Shown here: positions 7,374 to 16,374 of the stretch, one piece after another
Position numbering within the stretch: the first letter of the stretch is position 1
Layout of the letters: the number at the start of each line of letters is the position of its first letter
NCBI RefSeq assembly: GCF_947259345.1
Contig: NZ_CAMYLS010000007.1
Span: 1-64,000, forward strand
Source: an uncultured Maricaulis sp.
Lineage (GTDB): Bacteria > Pseudomonadota > Alphaproteobacteria > Caulobacterales > Maricaulaceae
Reading direction: 5' to 3'
Length of the DNA stretch: 64,000 nt
The notes under the pieces: model-generated
What the model was told of the DNA's origin: nothing
Databases searched by the model: none
The model's input: only the letters and a program-made list of their open reading frames with translations
Position numbers and translations under genes: made by a program

Positions 7374-8929
7374 GCCTGACCGTGAACCGCCGCACCCTTT
7401 TGGCCACCGCCGGTGCCGCCGGGTCTGTCCTGGCGACCGGCTCTGCGAGCGCAGGGCAAAGCGACCCGGTCGTAACAAGCACGAACGGACCCGTGCGCGG
7501 AACGCGCGCCAATGGCATCTGCCGCTTTCTCGGAATTCGCTACGGCGCCAACACCGCATTGACCCGCTTTCGCCCGCCGACACGGCCAACCCCGTGGACC
7601 GAAACTCGGGACGCGATCGAATATGGCGCGGCCTCACCGCAGGGCGGGCGCGAGCCAAACCAGTCGGAAGACTGCCTGTTTCTCAATGTCTGGACTCCGG
7701 GCCTGGAGGAGAACGCCGGACGGCCCGTCATGGTCTATTTCCATGGTGGCGCCTATGCGGCCGGGTCGGGGTCCTCACCGCTCTATGACGGTACCCGCCT
7801 CTGCGAACGCGGTGATGTTGTCGTGGTCACGGTCAATCACCGGCTGAACGCGTTCGGCTATCTTTATCTGCAGCGCCTGCTGGGGCCCGAATTCGCAGCC
7901 TCGGGCAATGCCGGTCAGCTCGATCTTGTCCTGGCGCTTGAATGGGTGAGCGACAATGCGGCCCGATTCGGCGGCGATCCCGGTCGCGTTATGGTTTTCG
8001 GCCAGTCCGGCGGTGGCGCCAAGATTGCCAGCCTGATGGCGACGCCGGTTGCGGACGGTCTTTTCCACTCGGCCGCGACCATGAGCGGTCAGCAGGTCAC
8101 GGCCTCTGGCCCGGCCAATGCGACCGCACGGTCACGGGCCTACCTCGCAGCTCTGGGACTGGACGATACCTGTACCCATCAAATCCTCGATCTGCCGTCC
8201 GAACGCCTGGTCGAGGCGCTCTCGGCGGCAGACCCGGTCCTGCCCTATGGCCGTGTCTATTTCGGTCCCGTGCGGGATGATGTCGTTCTGCCGCGCCACC
8301 CTTTCTATCCCGACGTTGCGCCACAGTCGCGCCATATCCCGATGATCATCGGCAATACGCGCGACGAGACCCGCGCCTTCCTGCGTGGCCCCGAATACGA
8401 AAATCTCGACTGGGAAGACCTGCCGGAACTGTTAATTCCCAATATGCGTGTGGACATCCGTCCGGAAACCGTCATCGCCCACTATCGCGAACTTTACCCG
8501 GAACGGTCGGCGGAAGACGTCTTTTACGCCGCCACGACGGCCGCCCGTTCCTGGCGAGGCGCGGTGATCGAGGCGCAGGAACGGGCCAAGGCTGACACGC
8601 CGACCTGGGTCTATCAACTCGATTTCGGTACGCCCCATGCGCCGCACACCTTCGACATCCCGCTTGTTTTCGACAATACCGCCGTCGAGGGCGCCCTGCC
8701 CGGCAATGGCGATACTGCCCGTAATATGGCGGCGCTGATGAGTGAAGCCTTCATCGCCTTGGCGCGCCATGGCACGCCGCAACATGCCGCCTTGCCGCAT
8801 TGGGACCGCTATACCCTGCCTAATCGCGAAACCATGATGTTCGATTGGCCGCCGCGCATGGAGAATGATCCGCGCGGCGCGGAGCGTGAGCTTTTCGCCA
8901 GCGTCCCCTACGTTCAGCCTGGCACCTGA
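7370..8929 (+). CDS. Exported type-B carboxylesterase
   Basis: A 519-residue alpha/beta-hydrolase of the carboxylesterase type B family. The N terminus (NRRTLLATAGAAGSVLATG) is a twin-arginine-like signal peptide cut after about residue 26, so it acts outside the cytoplasm. The nucleophile elbow is FGQSGGGAK (Ser near residue 211), where most relatives read GESAGG; an acidic residue (TRDETRAF) and a His (PHAPHTFDIP) complete a likely triad. It is the last gene of the uxaA operon and overlaps kdgK in ATGA. In this setting it may remove acetyl, methyl or feruloyl groups from pectic polysaccharide; the substrate is unproven. Its 3' end overlaps the convergent hydrolase gene by 16 bases. Confidence 0.85.
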   Translation: MSLTVNRRTLLATAGAAGSVLATGSASAGQSDPVVTSTNGPVRGTRANGICRFLGIRYGANTALTRFRPPTRPTPWTETRDAIEYGAASPQGGREPNQSEDCLFLNVWTPGLEENAGRPVMVYFHGGAYAAGSGSSPLYDGTRLCERGDVVVVTVNHRLNAFGYLYLQRLLGPEFAASGNAGQLDLVLALEWVSDNAARFGGDPGRVMVFGQSGGGAKIASLMATPVADGLFHSAATMSGQQVTASGPANATARSRAYLAALGLDDTCTHQILDLPSERLVEALSAADPVLPYGRVYFGPVRDDVVLPRHPFYPDVAPQSRHIPMIIGNTRDETRAFLRGPEYENLDWEDLPELLIPNMRVDIRPETVIAHYRELYPERSAEDVFYAATTAARSWRGAVIEAQERAKADTPTWVYQLDFGTPHAPHTFDIPLVFDNTAVEGALPGNGDTARNMAALMSEAFIALARHGTPQHAALPHWDRYTLPNRETMMFDWPPRMENDPRGAERELFASVPYVQPGT

Positions 8930-9897
8930 TCCGCCGCGCGCAGGAATCCGCCACGTTCCAGCCAGGCCAGGACAAGGTCAGGCCAGACCTCAATCGGCAA
9001 GCCTTCGGCAAAACGGATGCCAAACCCGTGCCCGCCCTCCGCGAACACATGAAGCTCCGCCTCCACCCCGGCAGCCCGGTTTGCCGCGAACACATCCAGC
9101 GCGTTAGCGACTGGCACGGCTTCGTCATCGGCGGCATGAAAGAGAAAGATCGGCGGCGCATCCGGCCGCGCCGCTTCGGCAATATCGTAGATAGCCACTG
9201 TTTCAGCCTCCGGCGCCGCGCCAATCAACCGATCACGCGAGCCTTCATGCACGGCCGGGCCGCTCATCCGGGCTACGGGATAGGCAAGGACTGAGAAGGC
9301 CGGGCGTGCACTGATCGCGTCGGCCGCATCGCGCAACGCGTACACATCGGCATCGAAACGCGTCGAAATCGATCCGGCCAAGTGCCCACCGGCGGAAAAT
9401 CCGATCACCCCGACCCGGTCCGGGTCGAGCTGGTAGTCGTTGGCAAGTGACCGGATCAGACGCAGCGATCGCTGCGCGTCCTGCAAGGGCACATCCGCCC
9501 CGTTTTCATGCCCCTCATGCGGCAGGCGATAGAGCAGAATGAAGACCGTAACGCCGGCCTCATTGAAGCGCTCGGCGCTCTCGATACCTTCCTTGTCAAT
9601 CACTTCACGTTGATAGCCGCCGCCGGGCAGCATGAGCATCGCGGTGCCATTGGGACGTTGGGGGCGAAAGACGAGCAGACGCGGCCGGGTGATTCCGACC
9701 ACCATTCGGTCCCGGATGATGTGGGGAGTCGCACTGCGCTCGGTCACGACTTCGCGCAGCCTGTCAGCAACCAGCTCAGACCCCGGAGCATGAGCGTCAC
9801 CCCAGATCACAATCTCCGCATCCGGCTCGCGATGCTGGGCCTGGGCGAGGATCGGCAGGCCAGGGACAAGGAGGAAGGCAAGGCACAGAAACCGCAT
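8914..9897 (-). CDS. Exported alpha/beta hydrolase, acetylesterase-like
   Basis: A 327-residue protein with a signal peptide (MRFLCLAFLLVPGLPILAQA). The start at 9897 was chosen because the upstream in-frame extension overlaps the GH43 gene and carries no signal. The fold shows the oxyanion-hole motif LPGGGY, the nucleophile elbow GFSAGG, an acid in HAADDEAVP and a terminal catalytic His in GGHGFGI. This matches the Aes/acetyl-xylan-esterase-like group (COG0657). It follows the GH43 gene by four bases on the same strand, so the two probably work together, the esterase removing acyl groups that block glycosidase attack. The exact ester is unknown. Confidence 0.83.
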   Translation of the reverse strand: MRFLCLAFLLVPGLPILAQAQHREPDAEIVIWGDAHAPGSELVADRLREVVTERSATPHIIRDRMVVGITRPRLLVFRPQRPNGTAMLMLPGGGYQREVIDKEGIESAERFNEAGVTVFILLYRLPHEGHENGADVPLQDAQRSLRLIRSLANDYQLDPDRVGVIGFSAGGHLAGSISTRFDADVYALRDAADAISARPAFSVLAYPVARMSGPAVHEGSRDRLIGAAPEAETVAIYDIAEAARPDAPPIFLFHAADDEAVPVANALDVFAANRAAGVEAELHVFAEGGHGFGIRFAEGLPIEVWPDLVLAWLERGGFLRAADQVPG

Positions 9898-9901
9898 CAG
9901 A

Positions 9902-11530
9902 TCAGCGCTCCAGATCGCACATGCCGGTGTAAGCGAGATTGCGGAAACGTGCCTCGCCGCCGCGCGCCGCGTAGATCGCCGGACGCAGGCTGAGAAAATC
10001 GTAGGCCGTGTTGTGGTGATAGCCGGAGACTTCCATCTGCACGTCGAATTTCTGCCAGCGCTGGCCATCCAGACTGAAATGCCCCGTCACCAGGTGGCGG
10101 TTGTTTTCGAGACGTAGCCAGAGCCGCTGCGTGCCCGGAGGGATGTCCTGGCCCCGGTGCCGTTCTTCGCCGTAGCGATGCAGGATCATACCGGCATCAT
10201 CAAATCCCATGCCGGCATAGAGGCGATCATTGTAGAACAGGATCAGGCCGGCCTGATTGCCTGGATCGCGCTCGATTTCCACTTCGACGCCGTATCGCAA
10301 ATCGCCGGTGACAAAGCAGAGTGGACTGCAATCAGCCGGCTGCTCCCCGCGGCCCGCAAGGTGGAGCGTATTGTCGGCGACCCGGACGCGGCCATACTCG
10401 TCATCCCCGGGGCGGAAGAAGGCCCAGTGAGAGCGTAACCGGTCGCCGGAGAACGCGTCCGAGAGCGGCATGCCATGTGCAACGGCCTGTCCACCTTGTG
10501 GCATTGGCAGGGGTGTCGACAGATCGCCGCCCACCGCCTCGAACCAGCCATCTTCTGTCCAGCGCGCCGGTTCGAGGAGGCATTGCCGCCCCAGGGTCCA
10601 GAAGCCGTTCTCATAGCCGTGATAGATCAGGTACCAGTCATCCGGAGTCGGCCCTTCCACCAGCGTCGCATGCCCCCGCGACCACCAGCGCTCCTCGCGA
10701 CTTTGGGTTCGGACCTGGGGATTGTTCGGCGCGTGCTCCCAGGGACCATGGACCGAGCGCGAGCGTGCAGCGATCACCATATGGCCCGTCGGCGGTCCGG
10801 CCGTACCGCCCACCGCGGTGAGCATGTAGAACCAGTCACCCCGACGCAGCATTTTCGGCCCTTCCGGACAGAAGCACTCCACGTCCCAGCTCTCGGGATA
10901 CTGCCACGGGTCATAGACATGTTGGACGTCACCATCCGTGGCAAGCCCGTCATCCGTCAGGCGTATCATGTCGCCATTGGACAAGAAAAGGTATCGCCGC
11001 CCGTCCTCGCCAACGACATGGCCCGGATCGATATGATCATGCAGCCCGAGATCAACCGGCTCGCTCCAGGGGCCCTCCGGGCGGTTGGCATGAATGACGT
11101 AAATGGATTTGTAGCCGGGTACGCGGGCCGGAATGTAAATGAAGTAGCGGCCATCATGCTTGATGAGATCCGGCGCCCAGACCGAGCCGATCGGCGTGTG
11201 AAGAGCCGGGGCGAGCGGCTCCCAGTTCACCAGGTCGCGCGACCGCCAGACCATCAGGCCCGGATAGGCATCGAAGGTCGAGAAGGTCAGATAATATGTT
11301 TCGCCATCCTTGATGATGGACGGGTCCGGGTGATCGCCTGCGACAATCGGATTCATGAAGCGCCCGTCGCCGCGATCGGCGATCCGCTGGCCGTCAGGGC
11401 CGCGCCCCCACGCGCCGCAGGCACCAGAGCTGGCTTGCCCCGCTGCGCTGCCGTTCGGACCGCACCCGGCCAGGGTCGTGCCAACACCCGCCAAACCAAA
11501 ACCCAGCGCAATTCGTCGCGAAATCCGCAT
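9902..11530 (-). CDS. Glycoside hydrolase family 43 lipoprotein
   Basis: A 542-residue exported enzyme. The N terminus combines twin arginines (MRISRRIALGFG) with a lipobox (TTLAGC), so it is probably a Tat-exported lipoprotein. The five-bladed GH43 domain (about residues 55-360) shows the expected acids: Asp in AGDHPDPSI, Asp in DHIDPGHV and Glu in CPEGPKM. The C-terminal 190 residues look like a beta-sandwich accessory domain, as in many beta-xylosidases and alpha-L-arabinofuranosidases. In this pectin locus, trimming arabinose or xylose side chains is likely, but the subfamily cannot be set by eye. The ATG at 11530 was chosen because it starts the signal sequence. A terminator just upstream means it depends on readthrough or its own promoter. 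Confidence 0.88.
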   Translation of the reverse strand: MRISRRIALGFGLAGVGTTLAGCGPNGSAAGQASSGACGAWGRGPDGQRIADRGDGRFMNPIVAGDHPDPSIIKDGETYYLTFSTFDAYPGLMVWRSRDLVNWEPLAPALHTPIGSVWAPDLIKHDGRYFIYIPARVPGYKSIYVIHANRPEGPWSEPVDLGLHDHIDPGHVVGEDGRRYLFLSNGDMIRLTDDGLATDGDVQHVYDPWQYPESWDVECFCPEGPKMLRRGDWFYMLTAVGGTAGPPTGHMVIAARSRSVHGPWEHAPNNPQVRTQSREERWWSRGHATLVEGPTPDDWYLIYHGYENGFWTLGRQCLLEPARWTEDGWFEAVGGDLSTPLPMPQGGQAVAHGMPLSDAFSGDRLRSHWAFFRPGDDEYGRVRVADNTLHLAGRGEQPADCSPLCFVTGDLRYGVEVEIERDPGNQAGLILFYNDRLYAGMGFDDAGMILHRYGEERHRGQDIPPGTQRLWLRLENNRHLVTGHFSLDGQRWQKFDVQMEVSGYHHNTAYDFLSLRPAIYAARGGEARFRNLAYTGMCDLER

Positions 11531-11556
11531 GATGCCCCCGTCACCCCAAGACAAGG

Positions 11557-11593
11557 AAAAGGCCCGACGCAGGGGTGGTTGCGCCGGGCCTTT
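11557..11593 (-). terminator. Terminator after the TonB receptor gene
   Basis: On the minus strand, AAAGGCCCGG and CGGGCCTTTT arms (with a further GCGCA/TGCG pairing) form a long hairpin followed by TTTTCCTT. It lies between the receptor stop (11616) and the GH43 start (11530), and would limit transcription from the receptor into the GH43-esterase pair. Confidence 0.85.
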
Positions 11594-11615
11594 CGCCATC
11601 AGTCAGACAGTCTGA

Positions 11616-14372
11616 TCAGAAGGACGCGCGAACCCCGAAGAGGAATTCGGTGCCCGTGTGGTGATAGACATTCGGCAGATTGCCGGCGTCGAAGATTTGC
11701 TGCTCGAACTCGTCGGTCAGGTTGATCGCCTCGAAGGTGATGTCGATCTGGTCATTGACCTGGTAGGACGAGGCAAAGTCGAGATTGAAGCTGGCATCCA
11801 CGCCACGCTCATCCCGGCCCGAACCATTGGCTCGGCGCGTCACATAGGCGTCGCGATAGGCGGCAGACAGGCGAGCCGACAGACGCTCATCCTCATAGTA
11901 GAGGGTCGCGTTGTAGGCGTTCGGCGAGAACCCAATGATCTCGTCGCTGTCCACATAGGTGTAATTGCCCTGGAAGCCGAAATTGTGGAACGGGGCCGGC
12001 AGGAAGGTGAAGGGCTGTTGATAGGCCACTTCGAAACCCTGCACGGCGGCACTGCCACCATTTGACACCTGGCTGATCTCGACCAACGGATCACCGCCCG
12101 CCTGGATCAGGTTGAAAAGCGGGCTGGATGCCGGTGGCAGATTGGCCGGCAGGCCGGACAGGCTGTAAGCGACTTCGACCGACTGCGAAGAAGTGAAGAA
12201 GCTCGACACATCCTTGTAGAAGAGACTGACCGCAAACAGTGACTCATCCGCGAAGTACCACTCGAAGGATGCGTCATACGTCGTGGCCCGATACGGGTCG
12301 AGACCCGGATTGCCCGCATTGTAGCTGAACGGCGGTCCGTTGAAGCTGTCGAGCGAACCACCCGGCGTCAGATTGCCGAGCGACGGACGGGCCATCACCT
12401 TCGCGGCGCCGAAACGGATCAGGAAATCCTCGCTCATCTCGAAAGTCAGGTTCAGTGACGGGAGCGTATCTTCATAGCTGCGCTCCACAGTGACTTCCGT
12501 GCCGCTCACCAGACCAGTCGCCGATGTGGTGGTCTCGACATAGCGCACGCCGACATCACCGCGCACCGGAATATCACCGAACTGGGTGTTGAAATCGGCC
12601 TGGAAGAACGCGCCCATGTCTTCTTCGCTGACCGCGCGCTGATTGCCGGCCCGAACCGTCCCCGGGATCGCGTAGATCCCCGAAGCCGCGGCCGCAGCCT
12701 GGATGTTCGGCACAATCCACGCGGTATCATTGCCATTGGGCATACCGAGATCATTTCCGAACCCGGTCAGGATCGTATAGAGGTCCGAGGTGATCGGCAG
12801 ACCCGTTGCGCCAACCGGGCAGGACACGCCTGGCAGGGCGCAAACGATTGACCCATTGGTGCTTTCGCGACGCGCTTCGCGGGTCTCGAAATCATATTGC
12901 TTGAAGTTCACACCACCCGACAGCGTCCAGGTATCGTTCGCGTCATAGGCGAGGCTCGCCGCAAAGGTGTCGAAGCTGTTGGAAACCGATTGCGGGCGAT
13001 CACGGATTTCCGTGAAGGCGAATTGCGACGGGTCGGTCACATCCAGAGAGCCGAAATCGATAGCCGGCGTATTGATATTGTTCCGGAAATCATAGGAATA
13101 GCCCGTCACATCGCCGATAGCGTCAAACAGGATGGTGGTCTGGACAGGATTGTTGAAATCCGACGTGACCGTACCGGCAATGAAATTACCGCGCAGGCGA
13201 TCGGAGAAGTCATGATCGACGTTCAAGGTGAACTGAGTGAAGTCGGTTGTCAGCTCGTCATAGCGACCTTCAGAACGGATCGGATGCGTCCCGTTGGCGT
13301 TGGCACTGATATCGAACGTGCCGGAGTCCATGATGTTCAGCGCTGGGTTGACCGTGACGCTGTTGACGTCGATCTGGCCTTCCTGGCTCCGGAAAAAGAC
13401 TTCGAGGAAGTTTTCGGTGCGGGTCGCATCGAAGCGCGAATAGAGCGCATCCAGCGACACCGTCGTGCGATCGCTCGGACGGAATTGCAAGCCGCCGGTG
13501 ATACCCAGGCGCTCCTGCTCGTTGGTGAGACGACCATAGCGCGGGATCCGCGGGTGGTAGACGCGGGAATTCGTGTCGATGCTCGCACAATCCGGGCCGG
13601 CCGGGCAGGCAGCGCCATTGACTGACCGGAAATTGCCGTCCTGCCAGCGCACGGTCGAGAAGCCCTCCTCGATGATCGTGCGATCCGAGAAGGCGATGGA
13701 CAGGTTGGCACCAAAGGTTTCTTCCGGATTGACCCAGGACATCAGGCCGGCAACGCGCGGGCTGGTCTCTTCCGACAGGCTGTTATAGCCCATATGGCCC
13801 GACAGGGCGGCGGTGAAGCCTTCTCCATAGTCGAACGGGCGTGCGGTCCGCAGATCGACAGTCGCCCCCAGCGACCCCTCATCCATGGACGCGGACGTCG
13901 TCTTGGTCACTCGGATCTGGTTGAACAGGTCCGAGGCAAACGTGTTGAAGTCGAAACCGCGACCGCGGTTGGAACCGCCGGACGCATCGGAACCGCCGGT
14001 CGTGGACAGGGCTTCCATCCCGTTGATCCGAACGCGGGTGAAGTCGGCGCCAAGACCACGAACCGTAATCTGGCGACCTTCACCGGCAACCCGGTTGATC
14101 GAAATGCCGGGAATACGCTGAATGGATTCAGCCAGGTTGAGATCCGGGAAGGCCGCGATGTCTTCGGCGACCACCGCATCGACGACCCCGTTGGAGTCTC
14201 GCTTCACATCGAGCGCCTGTGCCAGGCTGCTCCGAAAGCCGCTGACTGTGATCACGTCCTCATCCTGAGCTTGGGCTGTCGCGCTGAACGCGGCCCCAAG
14301 CACCAGGCTGGCCGTGGCGCAACCCGCCAAAAGGCGCAGCTTGCCCGTGGGCAAATTGGAATTCCTCATCAT
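11616..14372 (-). CDS. TonB-dependent receptor, probable oligo-uronide outer-membrane importer
   Basis: A 918-residue TonB-dependent receptor of the Caulobacter type. It has a signal peptide (cleavage near ATAQAQ), a short EDVITVSGFRSSLAQAL segment that resembles a TonB box followed by the plug, plug motifs including IQRIPGISI, and a long beta-barrel ending in the aromatic LFGVRASF. It should import oligosaccharides across the outer membrane using proton-motive force from TonB-ExbBD, encoded elsewhere. Two operator-like sites upstream (14446, 14546) match those before uxaC and uxaA, so its substrate is probably a uronate oligomer. The first of two adjacent ATGs is given; the second (14369) is better spaced from GGGGAGGAA. 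Confidence 0.92.
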   Translation of the reverse strand: MMRNSNLPTGKLRLLAGCATASLVLGAAFSATAQAQDEDVITVSGFRSSLAQALDVKRDSNGVVDAVVAEDIAAFPDLNLAESIQRIPGISINRVAGEGRQITVRGLGADFTRVRINGMEALSTTGGSDASGGSNRGRGFDFNTFASDLFNQIRVTKTTSASMDEGSLGATVDLRTARPFDYGEGFTAALSGHMGYNSLSEETSPRVAGLMSWVNPEETFGANLSIAFSDRTIIEEGFSTVRWQDGNFRSVNGAACPAGPDCASIDTNSRVYHPRIPRYGRLTNEQERLGITGGLQFRPSDRTTVSLDALYSRFDATRTENFLEVFFRSQEGQIDVNSVTVNPALNIMDSGTFDISANANGTHPIRSEGRYDELTTDFTQFTLNVDHDFSDRLRGNFIAGTVTSDFNNPVQTTILFDAIGDVTGYSYDFRNNINTPAIDFGSLDVTDPSQFAFTEIRDRPQSVSNSFDTFAASLAYDANDTWTLSGGVNFKQYDFETREARRESTNGSIVCALPGVSCPVGATGLPITSDLYTILTGFGNDLGMPNGNDTAWIVPNIQAAAAASGIYAIPGTVRAGNQRAVSEEDMGAFFQADFNTQFGDIPVRGDVGVRYVETTTSATGLVSGTEVTVERSYEDTLPSLNLTFEMSEDFLIRFGAAKVMARPSLGNLTPGGSLDSFNGPPFSYNAGNPGLDPYRATTYDASFEWYFADESLFAVSLFYKDVSSFFTSSQSVEVAYSLSGLPANLPPASSPLFNLIQAGGDPLVEISQVSNGGSAAVQGFEVAYQQPFTFLPAPFHNFGFQGNYTYVDSDEIIGFSPNAYNATLYYEDERLSARLSAAYRDAYVTRRANGSGRDERGVDASFNLDFASSYQVNDQIDITFEAINLTDEFEQQIFDAGNLPNVYHHTGTEFLFGVRASF

Positions 14373-14445
14373 TTCCTCCCCGCTGCGGCCGGTATCCGGT
14401 CCGCAATTGAACTTTTGACCCTCGATCGGTGCCGCTCAAGGCTTG

Positions 14446-14461
14446 ATGACACCGGTAGCAT
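14446..14461 (-). promoter_or_regulatory. LacI-family operator-like site 1 upstream of the TonB receptor
   Basis: ATGACACCGGTAGCAT on the plus strand, differing at few positions from the sites at 3472 and 4747. It lies about 74 bases upstream of the receptor start. Confidence 0.72.
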
Positions 14462-14545
14462 TTTCGCGTCGACTGATCCAGTTCCAAAGAATGCCGGAGC
14501 TGAAGACGAGGATGCCAGATTGGATCGCAGTCATGCTGCACAACT

Positions 14546-14561
14546 ATGACACCGGTGGCAA
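14546..14561 (-). promoter_or_regulatory. LacI-family operator-like site 2 upstream of the TonB receptor
   Basis: ATGACACCGGTGGCAA on the plus strand, sharing the first 11 bases with the other three sites. It starts exactly 100 bases after the previous site, a spacing compatible with DNA looping by a tetrameric repressor; looping is inference. Confidence 0.7.
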
Positions 14562-14904
14562 TTTCTTTTTCAAACTTTGCTTGCTGCGGCGCAACAAGGA
14601 CTTGCCACTCAGGGCGTTGCGAACAATCCACATACAGGGCGCGCCAGATCTCGGTCAGAAATTTCGGCCGCCTCGGACATCTTGCTGCGTTCGCCGCGAC
14701 GCGAATGACCAGGCTAAGCGAGCCAGGGCATTCAAGATTGGGTTGGCGTCCCAATTCAAGGGATTCAGGCTGTCATTCAAGCGTTACACGTTTGAATTCC
14801 GGCAAGGCGCGCCGTAGCTTGCGGATACTGGAAATATCGGATCGAGGGCGCAGTTGTGGCTGCCCACCGCTGAACGCTGCCATCAACACCGCACAGGACA
14901 GACC

Positions 14905-16296
14905 GTGCCAGACCTCGCCAAACGCATCCCCCTACCGCCTGACCCACTCGGATTCGGCCAACGCATCGGCTACGGACTCGGCGACTTTGCCTTCGTCGCC
15001 CTTTGGCAGGCATGCGCGCTCTTTCTGCTCTTCTATTACACAGACATACTGGACCTGCCGCCCGTGCTCGCTGGCCTGATTTACTTGGCAGGCATGGTCT
15101 GGGATGCACTATCCGACCCCATCGTGTCGGCCTGGTCCGAACGACGCGCGCACCGCGGAGCCGGATATGGTCGCCAGATGCTTCTGGCAGCCCTACCAGC
15201 GGGAATCGCATTCGCACTGGTCTTTACCAATCCGTTCGAGACGCTCGTGGCAATGACCGGTTGGGCGCTGGTGACGCATCTCCTATTCCGCACCGCCTTC
15301 ACCTTCGCGAGCATGCCCTATAACGCATTGCCGGCAAGGCTGACCACGGATGGCGATGAGCGCAGCGCACTCTCCACCGTCCGGGTCATGTTCGCCGCTT
15401 TGGGTGGCCTGATAACCGCGATTCTCCTGCCCATTTTCGTTGCCCGCACAGGCGAGGACGCGGTCCGCCTTGGCTATGCGCTGGCCTCCATCTCTCTGGG
15501 CGGACTGGCGGCCCTGCTCCTCACCATCTGTGCCGTGGCGGTTCGCAAGGCCCCGCCTCTGACTGCAGATATCCAGCCTGAAAAGCAGGACGCCGGGTTG
15601 GGGGGGCTGTGGGCTGCGACGCGCGAGAACCGACCCCTGCAGAGCCTGCTGGCGCTCATGGCGCTGGCGACCATTGGCTACGGGCTCTTCACGCAGTCCC
15701 TGATCTACCTGGTCAATCACGTCCTCGCGCGGCCCGACCTGGTGCCTTTTGCCCTCGCGACGCCAGTCCTGGCAATCATCCTCGCTGCCCCGATCTGGAT
15801 GATGATTGCGGCCCGAACCTCCAAACGCAACGCACTTCTTGGCGGCCTGGCGATGGCAGCCACCGGCTATCTGATCCTTGCACTGACGCCGGTGCCGAAT
15901 ACGAGCATGGCCGTGATCGCGATCGCGATCAGCGGGTTGGGCAATGCTGCCATCCCGATCATGTTCTGGTCGATGCTGCCGGATGCCGTGGACTTCGGAC
16001 ATGCCAGGACCGGCGCCCGGGTAGAAACGCGAACCTTTGGCCTGACGACCTTCGTGCAAAAAACCGCCGCCGGCTTCGCTGCCGTGTGTGTTGGCGGCCT
16101 GCTGGCGCTCGGTCAATACACACCCGAAATTGTCTCTCCTGAAGCGCTGATGGTAATCCGCGCCCTGTCGGGCTGGCTGCCAGCGGTCCTCACGATCCCA
16201 ATGGCGATCGCGATCTGGCGCTACCCGCTGGACCGCGCAGCCCATCAGGTCGTGCTTGAAAAGATTGCTACAGGGGTCACCCGTACGGGCGGTTGA
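14905..16296 (+). CDS. GPH-family sugar:cation symporter (MFS fold)
   Basis: A membrane protein of about 463 residues with roughly twelve hydrophobic segments. It has glycoside-pentoside-hexuronide (MelB/UidB-like) hallmarks: QRIGYGLGDFAFV at the start, the MVWDALSDPIVS loop after helix 2, and the mid-protein FWSMLPDAVDFG motif. It should carry mono- or oligosaccharides, probably uronides, across the inner membrane with a cation. The start is uncertain: the GTG at 14905 sits just before the conserved region, and the reading frame stays open to an ATG at 14854. It completes the locus: receptor in the outer membrane, glycosidases and esterases in the periplasm, then this importer. Confidence 0.85.
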   Translation: MPDLAKRIPLPPDPLGFGQRIGYGLGDFAFVALWQACALFLLFYYTDILDLPPVLAGLIYLAGMVWDALSDPIVSAWSERRAHRGAGYGRQMLLAALPAGIAFALVFTNPFETLVAMTGWALVTHLLFRTAFTFASMPYNALPARLTTDGDERSALSTVRVMFAALGGLITAILLPIFVARTGEDAVRLGYALASISLGGLAALLLTICAVAVRKAPPLTADIQPEKQDAGLGGLWAATRENRPLQSLLALMALATIGYGLFTQSLIYLVNHVLARPDLVPFALATPVLAIILAAPIWMMIAARTSKRNALLGGLAMAATGYLILALTPVPNTSMAVIAIAISGLGNAAIPIMFWSMLPDAVDFGHARTGARVETRTFGLTTFVQKTAAGFAAVCVGGLLALGQYTPEIVSPEALMVIRALSGWLPAVLTIPMAIAIWRYPLDRAAHQVVLEKIATGVTRTGG

Positions 16297-16374
16297 GCGG
16301 TTGCTGGCACAGTGGCAGATTGCAGGATCGGGAGCCGTCCAGAGTTCCCTGCCGTGCCTGGAGTTAGCGCCCGA

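Larger units (their letters stand above)
14373..14904. other. Divergent control region between the TonB receptor and GPH transporter
   Basis: A 532-base region with no convincing gene. It contains two operator-like sites exactly 100 bases apart. Both are nearer the receptor; whether they also govern the plus-strand transporter is unknown. I did not identify clear -35/-10 hexamers. Confidence 0.5.
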
